Assembly: GCA_937915065.1 (NCBI GenBank)
Contig: CALDMR010000063.1
Coordinates: 1-13,300 of the forward strand
Origin: an uncultured Clostridia bacterium
GTDB lineage: Bacteria > Bacillota > Clostridia > Oscillospirales > Oscillospiraceae
Length of the DNA stretch: 13,300 bases
Direction of reading: 5' to 3'
Part shown: in pieces, positions 1-6,641 of the stretch
How positions within the stretch are numbered: position 1 is the stretch's first letter
Layout of the letters: every line of letters begins with the position of its first letter
Notes under the pieces: model-generated
Databases searched by the model: none
Told to the model about the DNA's origin: nothing
What the model saw: the letters and a program-made list of their open reading frames with translations, nothing else
Translations under genes and position numbers: made by a program

Positions 1-62
1 GGCGGCACACACTGGGCGGATGGGCAATGCGGTCCGCCGACGGAGAAAGGAAAGAGAAGTTG
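1..62 (+). promoter_or_regulatory. Untranslated leader tail with hairpin and ribosome binding site of the first SLH protein
   Basis: This stretch holds a 6-bp inverted repeat, GGCGGA at 15-20 with TCCGCC at 33-38, enclosing a 12-nt loop. A purine-rich segment follows at 42-59 (GGAGAAAGG then AAAGAGAAG) and serves as the ribosome binding site for the ATG at 63. No promoter is visible, so the leader starts before the window. Because the downstream genes look like corrinoid uptake genes, the hairpin could be the 3' end of a cobalamin riboswitch. The conserved riboswitch core is not inside the window, so that is only an inference from context. Confidence 0.35.
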
Positions 63-3000
63 ATGAAACAAAACATAAAGCGCAGCCTGTCGCTGCTGCT
101 GGCGCTGACCATGGCGCTCACCCTGCTGCTGCCCACCGCCTGGGCGGAAACGGGGGAGACGGTTACGGTCAATTTTGAATTTGACTACCGCTCTATTGCA
201 ACGGACGAAATGATGGCTGCTTGTGAGATCGATTGTCCCACTGCGCAAACTGTTGCCGTTCCGAAAGGCAGTACAATTTATGATGCACTGGAAAAAATCA
301 CGGATTATACCGTGAGCTATGATGAGAATCGGTCTATGGTGACCGCTTTTGCGGAAATCGGAGACATTAAGACTTTGTGCGATAGTTTTGGGGCGAAGTA
401 TGACCCTGTATTTCAATATGCTGGTTGGATGTATTCCGGAAATCATGTTTCGGGAAATGGCATCAAAAATGAGAAGCTGGCGGAAAATGATACGATTACA
501 TTCCGCTATACGGTATATTATGGCGCAAAGCTGGCAGAGGAATGGGTGAATTTTGACTGGGAGTTTGTAGATGCCTACTATGGTATTCAGGAAGATATCA
601 TAACGGCAAAGGCGCTGAACGAGAACGACTATACTGCGGAACAGTGGACTGCATTGCAAACTGCCATCACCAATGCAGAAACGGTGTGCCAGGCTGTGGA
701 AACGGCGGATACGAATGCCTGCCTTGCTGGCGGCCTGATGCTCAATTATATTGCTGAGAAAACAACTTCTCTCTGGGGGGGAGCTGGTTCCCCCACTGAG
801 CAGCTGCAAACGGCAAGGGATAAGCTGGAAAGAGCAATCCATAAAGTGGTTGCCCCCACTGGCGTAACAGTACCAACGGATTCCATTGAAATCCCGATGG
901 GGATGACCTATCAGCTCAATGCTGTTGTTACTCCCGAGGGTGCGCCGCAGGGCGTAATCTATGATACCATTTTGGGTGAAGAGTGCTTTACCATCTCCGA
1001 AAATGGTCTTATTACACCAAAGAAAGTTGCTTCTTTGTGCATGCTTCAGGTGAAATCTGCGGAGGATCCCACCAAAGCGGCAATCTTCAAGTTCAAGATC
1101 GCAGAAGCGCCTGCCAAGCCTGCTATTGATCGGGCAGTGCTGTTGAAAAACATTGCCGCATCCTATGTTGAAGCAAGCGGCGACTGGCAGGTCATGGACA
1201 TGGGCGCCTATGAAAAGCTTGGCTTGAGCGCGGCGAAGCTGTCTGAAAAAGCCCGGCAGAATTATATCAACCGCACGATTGCGGCCCTTGCCAAGGGCGG
1301 GGGGACAGATCAGGCCTATGCCAAAGGGATCCTTGGGCTGACTGCCATAGGCGTGGATGTAGCGATGCTTTATCCAGTGAACAGCAATACGCCCTTCAGT
1401 GCGGTGGAAGGGCTGAACAAAACAGCCCAATCCAGCAGCGCATGGAGCGCTCCGTATACGCTTGCTGCTTATCGTCAGAAGCCAGATAGAAGCAACGAAC
1501 ACAATGAAACTGTGCTGATTGATGCGCTGCTCAAGGCACAAAAGGATGACGGCAGTTGGGATGAGGTTGGCACCATTGATACGACGGCAAATGTAATTGC
1601 GGGCTTATCTTTCTATAGGGATCGGGAGGAGGTCTCTGCCGCGATTGCCAAGGGAATTGAGTATCTTGCTGGGCAAATGCAATCCGGCGGCGTATATGAT
1701 GGCGGTCATGGCGCCAATGCAAACTCGACCGCTATGGTTGTGATTGGATTGTGTGCCGCCGGTGTGAACCCCGATACCGATAGCCGCTTTATCAAAAACG
1801 GCCGCAGTGTGCTGGATGGATTGCTGAGTTTTGCTTTGACCGATCACAGCGGGTTTGGGTATCAGGACAATGTTGCTTTCAATGCCGGTTCTACTGAACA
1901 GGGCTTCCGCGCGCTGATTGCGGCGGAGCAGGTGATGAAAACCGGCAAGGCCTATAATATCTATGATTTCAGCAGCAATGTGGTGCAGCCCGGCCGCGCC
2001 ACCGGTACGGGCGAGGTGGAGAAGCCTGTCGAACCGGATACGGAGCGCACCATAACCGTCTCCTTTGCCCTGAAATCCGATACGAATTACTGGGTGTCTC
2101 CGAAAAGCGTTACGGTGAAGGAAGGCTCCACGGTGTATCATGTGTTTACGGCTGCGCTGGAAAACACGGGGATCACTTATGAAGGCGCGGAGACCGGCTA
2201 TGTGACTTCCATGACAAAAGATGGCAAAACATTGGGCGAGTTTACCAATGGCGCCAATTCCGGCTGGCTGTACAAGGTCAATGGCAAGCTGCCTGATGTA
2301 GGTATGACCGATTATAAGGTGTCCGGCGGGGATTCGGTGCTTTGGTATTACACAACAGACTGGACGGCCGATCCCGATGCCGGCCACTATCAGCCGGCGG
2401 AAGAACAGGTGACCACCACGACCACCGTGAACCGCGATGGAACAGTGACGGTTACGGTGAAGAAGGGGAAGGAGACCCTGGATACGGTGCGGGGCGGCGT
2501 GCAGGTGAAGCTGCCGAACCGGGATGGCCTGGGTGATGTGGTCGTTCTGGTAGATGAAAAGGGCCGCGAAACTGTGGTGACCAAGTCCCTGGTGGATGGG
2601 AAAACCGCCTATGCCCTGCTGCCCGGCACCTGCACTGTGAAAATCGTGGACAACGGCAAGGACTTTTTGGATGTCCACGAAAGCGCCTGGTATGCCGGAG
2701 CGGTGGATTTTGTTTCCGGCCACGACTTGTACAATGGCACCGGGGCGGGCCTGTTCAGCCCCAACACGGTCATGAGCCGCGCCATGCTGGCCGCGGTGCT
2801 GTACCGCCTGGAGAGCACGCCGGAGGCGGCGGAGCATGTGCTGGACGCGTATGCCGATGGAACAGCGGTGGCGGCCTGGGCCAGGGAGGGGATGTCCTGG
2901 GCTGTGGAAGAAAAGATTTTGCAGGGGACGGACGGCGGCTGCCTGGCGGCAGATGCGCCCATCACCCGCGAGCAGCTGGCAGCCATGGTGTACCGCTATG

Positions 3001-3212
3001 CCCGGGCGTGCGGAATGGATATGAAAGTGTCCGCGGCGGCAGATCTCAGCGCCCAGGGCGTATCCCCCTGGGCGGAAACGGCCATGGCCTGGGCTGTGGA
3101 CAAGGGGATCCTTGAGGGGAAAGACGGCGGCCGTCTGGCGCCCCAGGATCCGGCCAGCCGCGCCGAAGTGGCGGCGATCCTCCAGCGCCTGGTGGCTGAA
3201 ATGGTTTGCTGA
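63..3212 (+). CDS. Secreted SLH-anchored intrinsic-factor-like protein (DUF4430 / Ig / alpha-toroid / DUF4430 / 3xSLH)
   Basis: A 1049-residue extracellular protein, probably a cell-wall-attached corrinoid-binding protein. Residues 1-28 are a signal peptide ending AWA. Visible modules in order are: a diverged DUF4430-like beta domain (about 32-155, with GWMYSGN at 121-127); a helical FIVAR-like stretch (about 180-262); a BIG2-like Ig domain (about 264-352); an alpha-toroid of the prenyltransferase/squalene-cyclase-repeat type (about 357-640, with QKDDGSW at 493-499); a clear second DUF4430 (about 660-770, GWLYKVNG at 734-741); a Thr/Val beta-rich linker; and three SLH repeats (about 868-1045). 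Toroid followed by DUF4430 is the fold order of transcobalamin and intrinsic factor. ATG 63 was chosen because the signal peptide starts there; ATG 27 would add 12 polar residues before it. Codon use from about 165 to 1990 is noticeably AT-richer than in the ends of the gene or its neighbours. Ligand identity is inferred; secretion and SLH anchoring are well supported. Confidence 0.88.
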   Translation: MKQNIKRSLSLLLALTMALTLLLPTAWAETGETVTVNFEFDYRSIATDEMMAACEIDCPTAQTVAVPKGSTIYDALEKITDYTVSYDENRSMVTAFAEIGDIKTLCDSFGAKYDPVFQYAGWMYSGNHVSGNGIKNEKLAENDTITFRYTVYYGAKLAEEWVNFDWEFVDAYYGIQEDIITAKALNENDYTAEQWTALQTAITNAETVCQAVETADTNACLAGGLMLNYIAEKTTSLWGGAGSPTEQLQTARDKLERAIHKVVAPTGVTVPTDSIEIPMGMTYQLNAVVTPEGAPQGVIYDTILGEECFTISENGLITPKKVASLCMLQVKSAEDPTKAAIFKFKIAEAPAKPAIDRAVLLKNIAASYVEASGDWQVMDMGAYEKLGLSAAKLSEKARQNYINRTIAALAKGGGTDQAYAKGILGLTAIGVDVAMLYPVNSNTPFSAVEGLNKTAQSSSAWSAPYTLAAYRQKPDRSNEHNETVLIDALLKAQKDDGSWDEVGTIDTTANVIAGLSFYRDREEVSAAIAKGIEYLAGQMQSGGVYDGGHGANANSTAMVVIGLCAAGVNPDTDSRFIKNGRSVLDGLLSFALTDHSGFGYQDNVAFNAGSTEQGFRALIAAEQVMKTGKAYNIYDFSSNVVQPGRATGTGEVEKPVEPDTERTITVSFALKSDTNYWVSPKSVTVKEGSTVYHVFTAALENTGITYEGAETGYVTSMTKDGKTLGEFTNGANSGWLYKVNGKLPDVGMTDYKVSGGDSVLWYYTTDWTADPDAGHYQPAEEQVTTTTTVNRDGTVTVTVKKGKETLDTVRGGVQVKLPNRDGLGDVVVLVDEKGRETVVTKSLVDGKTAYALLPGTCTVKIVDNGKDFLDVHESAWYAGAVDFVSGHDLYNGTGAGLFSPNTVMSRAMLAAVLYRLESTPEAAEHVLDAYADGTAVAAWAREGMSWAVEEKILQGTDGGCLAADAPITREQLAAMVYRYARACGMDMKVSAAADLSAQGVSPWAETAMAWAVDKGILEGKDGGRLAPQDPASRAEVAAILQRLVAEMVC

Positions 3213-3220
3213 GGGGAGAA

Positions 3221-3257
3221 AAAAGGACGGTTCCCAAAGGGATGGAACCGTCCTTTT
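3221..3257 (+). terminator. Rho-independent terminator after the first SLH protein
   Basis: A perfect 14-bp inverted repeat, AAAAGGACGGTTCC at 3221-3234 and GGAACCGTCCTTTT at 3244-3257, has a 9-nt loop. It begins 9 nt after the TGA stop. A-tract and T-tract lie inside the stem, so it could act in both directions. It separates the first gene from the next transcription unit, although some readthrough into the related downstream genes is possible. Confidence 0.9.
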
Positions 3258-3262
3258 CCCTG

Positions 3263-3271
3263 TGTTATAAT
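3263..3271 (+). promoter_or_regulatory. Extended -10 promoter for the transporter operon
   Basis: TGTTATAAT at 3263-3271 is a perfect extended -10 element (TG-N-TATAAT). No good TTGACA is seen about 17 bp upstream, where the terminator stem lies, which fits an extended -10 promoter. Transcription would start near 3278, giving a leader of about 60 nt before the ATG at 3337. Confidence 0.65.
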
Positions 3272-3294
3272 CAAATCATAAGGTTTGAAAGGTT

Positions 3295-3310
3295 CGCGCC
3301 CTGGGGCGCG
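3295..3310 (+). other. GC-rich leader hairpin upstream of the second SLH protein
   Basis: CGCGCC at 3295-3300 pairs with GGCGCG at 3305-3310 across a CTGG loop. It lies in the leader between the extended -10 promoter and the AAGGAG ribosome binding site (3324-3329). It may stabilise the mRNA 5' end. The leader is too short to hold a cobalamin riboswitch, and it matches no riboswitch class I recognise. Confidence 0.45.
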
Positions 3311-3336
3311 GTCAGGCAGAGTTAAGGAGTGTGGGT

Positions 3337-4962
3337 ATGAGAAAAGGACAAAAAAGAGGGATATCCCTGCTGCTGGCCTGGGTGATGCTGCTGAGCCTGA
3401 GCACTGCCGCCCTGGCGGCGGAGCAGGGCGCGCAGGATGCCCTGGAGCAGACGGCGGAGTATATCTATCGCGAAGTGCCTGCGCCGCAGGTGGGTTCCAT
3501 CGGCGGCGAGTGGGCGGTGATCGGTTTGGCCCGCAGCGGCCGGGATGTGCCCCAGGCGTATTGGGACGCCTATTATGAGCGGGTGGAGAGGGATGTGGCC
3601 GCCTGCAGGGGCGTGCTGCACGAACGGAAGTACACCGAGTATGCCAGGGTGGTGCTGGCCTTGACTGCCATTGGCGCAGATCCGAAAAACGTGGCGGGCT
3701 ATGATCTGCTGACGCCCCTGGGAGATTATGACAAAACGGTTTGGCAGGGAATCAACGGGCCGGTGTGGGCGCTGATCGCGCTGGACAGCGGGAAGTATGA
3801 GATGCCGCAAAACGGCGCGGCAAAGACGCAGGCGACCCGGGCCCTTTATGTGGACGCGATCCTGGCGGCCCAGCTGCCGGACGGCGGCTGGAGCCTGAGC
3901 GGGGCGGGCAGCGCCGACGCGGATGTGACGGCCATGGCCCTGCAGGCGCTGGCGCCTTACCGGGCGCAGAAAAACGCCGGTGCGGCGGTGGAACAGGGCT
4001 TGACCTGCCTGTCGCACATGCAGGCGGCGGACGGCGGCTTTGTCAGCGGCGGCGCGGCCAATGCCGAGAGCGCGGCCCAGGTGACGATTGCGCTGTGCAC
4101 CCTGGGCATTGATTTGGAAGATGCGCGGTTTGTGAAAAACGGCCATACCGTTTTGGAAAATCTGCTGGGCTATCAGCAGGCAGACGGCGGCTTCCGCCAT
4201 ACCGGCGGCGGCAACGGCAGCGCCGGCATGGCGGCGGAACAGGCCCTCTGCGCCCTGGGAGCGGTGCGCCGCAGCGCGGCGGGACAGAGCCCCCTGTACC
4301 GGATGGATGATGTGACCATTCATCCCACGGTTCAGCCGGGGCAGGGGGGCTTGTCCGGCAAGCATCCCGATGTGCGCCCTGCTGCGGTGACGGCGCCGGG
4401 AACGACTTTTTCTGATCTGGCGGAGCATGAAGCACGGCAGGCGGTGGAAGCCCTGGCGGCCCGGGGCATTCTCAATGGCAAGGACGGCGGCTGCTTTGAC
4501 CCCGACGCCACCATGACCCGGGCGGAATTCTGCGCGGCAGTGGTGCGGAGCCTGGGGTTGACGCCCCGGGAAAGCGGCGGTTTCAGCGATGTGCCGGCGG
4601 GGCGGTGGTATGCGCCTTATGTAGGTACCGCCCACGGCTACGGCATTGTGAAAGGCGTGGACGGCGGGAAATTTGCGCCGGGCGGCACGATCACCCGCCA
4701 GGAAGCTGCGGTGATGGTGGCGCGGGCGGCCCGGCTTTGCGGCCTGGACACGGCGCGGAACGGGGAGCAGACCCGGAATATCCTGGCTCAGTTTGCCGAT
4801 TACCGGACTGCGGCGTCCTGGGCGGCGCCGTCGCTGGCCTTTTGCTATGACGCGGGGCTGATGGATCAGAGTGATTTGGAGATTGCTCCCAACCGGGCCA
4901 TCCTGCGCGGGGAGATTGCGGAGATGCTGTATCAGATGCTGGGGCAGGCCCGGCTGCTGTAA
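3337..4962 (+). CDS. Secreted alpha-toroid (prenyltransferase-repeat-like) protein with three SLH repeats
   Basis: A 541-residue secreted surface protein related to the first gene's toroid. Residues 1-28 form a signal peptide ending ALAA. Residues about 33-325 are an alpha-toroid with three evenly spaced Q-x-x-D-G-G-W/F motifs at 179-185, 229-235 and 280-286. Three SLH repeats follow (about 358-408, 416-470 and 486-536), with motifs MTRAEF, ITRQEA and a degenerate ILRGEI. The toroid aligns by eye with the first gene, for example ANAESAAQVTIALC here against ANANSTAMVVIGLC there. There is no DUF4430 domain; the next gene supplies one, so the pair may act as a split intrinsic-factor-like receptor. 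ATG 3337 was chosen because AAGGAG (3324-3329) is 7 nt upstream; the in-frame GTG at 3331 lies only 1 nt from it. An enzymatic prenyltransferase role is unlikely for a secreted toroid in this setting. Confidence 0.88.
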   Translation: MRKGQKRGISLLLAWVMLLSLSTAALAAEQGAQDALEQTAEYIYREVPAPQVGSIGGEWAVIGLARSGRDVPQAYWDAYYERVERDVAACRGVLHERKYTEYARVVLALTAIGADPKNVAGYDLLTPLGDYDKTVWQGINGPVWALIALDSGKYEMPQNGAAKTQATRALYVDAILAAQLPDGGWSLSGAGSADADVTAMALQALAPYRAQKNAGAAVEQGLTCLSHMQAADGGFVSGGAANAESAAQVTIALCTLGIDLEDARFVKNGHTVLENLLGYQQADGGFRHTGGGNGSAGMAAEQALCALGAVRRSAAGQSPLYRMDDVTIHPTVQPGQGGLSGKHPDVRPAAVTAPGTTFSDLAEHEARQAVEALAARGILNGKDGGCFDPDATMTRAEFCAAVVRSLGLTPRESGGFSDVPAGRWYAPYVGTAHGYGIVKGVDGGKFAPGGTITRQEAAVMVARAARLCGLDTARNGEQTRNILAQFADYRTAASWAAPSLAFCYDAGLMDQSDLEIAPNRAILRGEIAEMLYQMLGQARLL

Positions 4963-4977
4963 AATAGGAGAAAAAAG

Positions 4978-5721
4978 ATGAAATGGATGAAAAAAAGCCG
5001 GGGCGGCCTGGCGCTGCTCTGCCTGATGGTGCTGCTCCTGGCGGGCTGCGGCGCTCCTGCCGGGCAGGAAAGCAGCGGCGAAGCTGAAACTTTGCCGGTG
5101 GAATGGAGCAGCGTTCCGGAAGAGGAACAGCTGCCGGAACCGGACGCCGATGGGGCGGAAGCCCCTCAGGCGGCCGAGCCGCCTGCTGGAGCGGCGGAAG
5201 GGAAAAGCCCGGCGGCCCAGGAGCCGCCGGCGCGGCAGGACACGCCTGCGGCGGAAACGCCGAAACCGGTGGAGCCCCAGAAAGCGGAGCCGGAAGGGGA
5301 GTGCTATACCTGCACCCTGTCCATCTCCTGCGCCACGATTCTGGATCACCTGGAACAGTGCGATGCTGCAAAGGCGGAATTGGTACCGGCGGACGGCTGG
5401 ATTTTGCAGCCTGTGGAAGTGGAATTTTATGAGGGGGAAAGTGTGTTCAATGTGCTTCAGCGCACCTGCAAACAGCAGAAGATCCACATGGAGCACTCCA
5501 ATACGCCCCTGTATAACAGCGCCTATATCGAAGGTATTGCCAATTTGTATGAATTTGATGTGGGAGAGCTGTCGGGATGGATGTATTCCGTGAACGGCTG
5601 GTTCCCCAACTATGGCTGCAGCCGCTATGGCCTGCAGGACGGGGATACGGTCTGCTGGGTCTATACCTGTGATTTGGGCGCCGATGTGGGCGGCGCAGGG
5701 GTGGATCAGCGGGACGAGTAA
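4978..5721 (+). CDS. DUF4430 (transcobalamin beta-domain-like) lipoprotein
   Basis: A 247-residue lipoprotein, probably the membrane-tethered ligand-handling component between the wall proteins and the ECF transporter. The N-terminus has a basic, hydrophobic signal ending in the lipobox LAGC, with lipidated Cys24. Residues 25-106 are a Pro/Ala/Glu-rich flexible linker. Residues about 108-235 form a DUF4430 domain with the signature SGWMYSVNGWFPNYG (199-213) and the closing strand DGDTVCWVYT. The domain is cysteine-rich (109, 112, 118, 128, 164, 214, 226, 231), suggesting disulfides or metal contacts outside the cell. TAGGAG at 4965-4970 precedes the ATG by 7 nt, and the gene starts 15 nt after the preceding stop, so the two are co-transcribed. 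Lipoprotein status and domain family are well supported; corrinoid binding is inferred from fold relationship and neighbours. Confidence 0.88.
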   Translation: MKWMKKSRGGLALLCLMVLLLAGCGAPAGQESSGEAETLPVEWSSVPEEEQLPEPDADGAEAPQAAEPPAGAAEGKSPAAQEPPARQDTPAAETPKPVEPQKAEPEGECYTCTLSISCATILDHLEQCDAAKAELVPADGWILQPVEVEFYEGESVFNVLQRTCKQQKIHMEHSNTPLYNSAYIEGIANLYEFDVGELSGWMYSVNGWFPNYGCSRYGLQDGDTVCWVYTCDLGADVGGAGVDQRDE

Positions 5722-5747
5722 AGGACGAGGGGAAAGGAGATGGGCCG

Positions 5748-6641
5748 GTGCGCCGCGATGTGTTTTCAGAATACCACCCGCTGGTGGAGTTTTTGTATTT
5801 TACGCTGGTATTGCTGTGCGACATGGTGCTGATGCATCCGGTGTGCCTGGGCATTTCCCTGCTTTGCGCCCTGTGGTATGATGTGGAGCTTCACGGCGGC
5901 CGGGCGGTGGGGGCCGCGCTGCGCTGGCTGCTGCCCATGATGCTGCTGGCGGCGGTGCTCAATCCCGCGTTTAATCATGCAGGGGCCACCATTTTGCTCT
6001 ACCTGCCCTCGGGGAATCCCCTGACCCTGGAAAGTATTTTGTATGGTCTGGCCGCGGCAGTGCTGCTGGCAGCGGTGGTGGTTTGGTTTCACTGCTGTGC
6101 GGCGGTGCTGACGGCGGATAAATTTGTATATCTGTTCGGCAGGATCTTGCCGGCGCTGTCCCTGGTGCTGTCCATGGCGCTGCGGTTTATGCCCAAGTGC
6201 GCCGCACAACTTCGTACCATTCGCATGGCCCAGCGCTGTGTGGGGCGGGATCTGTCCCAGGGCAGCGTGGTGCAGCGGATACGAAACGGCGTCAAGATGC
6301 TGTCGATCCTGATCACCTGGAGCCTGGAAACGGCCCTTGAGACGGCGGACAGCATGAAAAGCAGGGGCTACGGCCTGCCGGGGCGCACGGCCTTTTCGAT
6401 TTATCGATTTGACCGGCGGGATCGGTTGGCCCTGCTGTGGCTGCTTCTGTGCGGCGGGGTCATTCTGGCCGGCGGACTGGGCGGCGCTTTTTCCTGGCGC
6501 TATTTTCCAACGCTGGGCGGCCCGGAATTGACGGGGTGGAGTCTGGCCTGCCAGGTGTGCCTGGCCGCCCTGGGGCTGACGCCTGTATATCTTAACGGAA
6601 GGGAGGGGCGGAAGTGGAAACGTTTGCGATCCGGGATCTGA
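5748..6641 (+). CDS. ecfT: Energy-coupling factor transporter transmembrane protein EcfT
   Basis: A 297-residue integral membrane protein, the T subunit of an ECF vitamin transporter that links the ATPase pair to the substrate-binding S component. It has hydrophobic segments at about 14-45, 56-75, 95-122, 132-148 and two near the C-terminus (about 226-246 and 264-281). The cytoplasmic coupling region carries AQRCVGRD (161-168) and SMKSRGYG (202-209), matching the two short Ala/Ser-Arg-Gly type signatures by which EcfT contacts the ATPases. The start is GTG at 5748, supported by AAGGAG 8 nt upstream (5734-5739). It begins 26 nt after the lipoprotein gene and overlaps the following ATPase gene by 28 nt, so translation is probably coupled. 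Confidence 0.9.
   Translation: MRRDVFSEYHPLVEFLYFTLVLLCDMVLMHPVCLGISLLCALWYDVELHGGRAVGAALRWLLPMMLLAAVLNPAFNHAGATILLYLPSGNPLTLESILYGLAAAVLLAAVVVWFHCCAAVLTADKFVYLFGRILPALSLVLSMALRFMPKCAAQLRTIRMAQRCVGRDLSQGSVVQRIRNGVKMLSILITWSLETALETADSMKSRGYGLPGRTAFSIYRFDRRDRLALLWLLLCGGVILAGGLGGAFSWRYFPTLGGPELTGWSLACQVCLAALGLTPVYLNGREGRKWKRLRSGI

Noticed and set aside
27..62. Upstream ATG at 27 as start of the first gene
   Set aside because: It would add 12 polar residues in front of a complete signal peptide. ATG 63 has a purine-rich ribosome binding site just upstream.
1605..2837. A 410-codon open frame on the - strand opposite the first gene
   Set aside because: Shadow of the toroid, DUF4430 and SLH coding sequence, with no ribosome binding site and His/Gly-rich composition.
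3337..4962. Annotation of the toroid protein as a true prenyltransferase or squalene cyclase
   Set aside because: It is secreted and wall-anchored and sits in a transporter operon with DUF4430 proteins. The toroid resembles these enzymes in repeat motifs only.
3322..5496. A 724-codon open frame on the - strand opposite the second SLH and lipoprotein genes
   Set aside because: Its product is Arg/His/Pro/Gln-rich without recognisable domains or ribosome binding site. It mirrors GC-rich codons of genes on the + strand that have signal peptides, SLH repeats and DUF4430.
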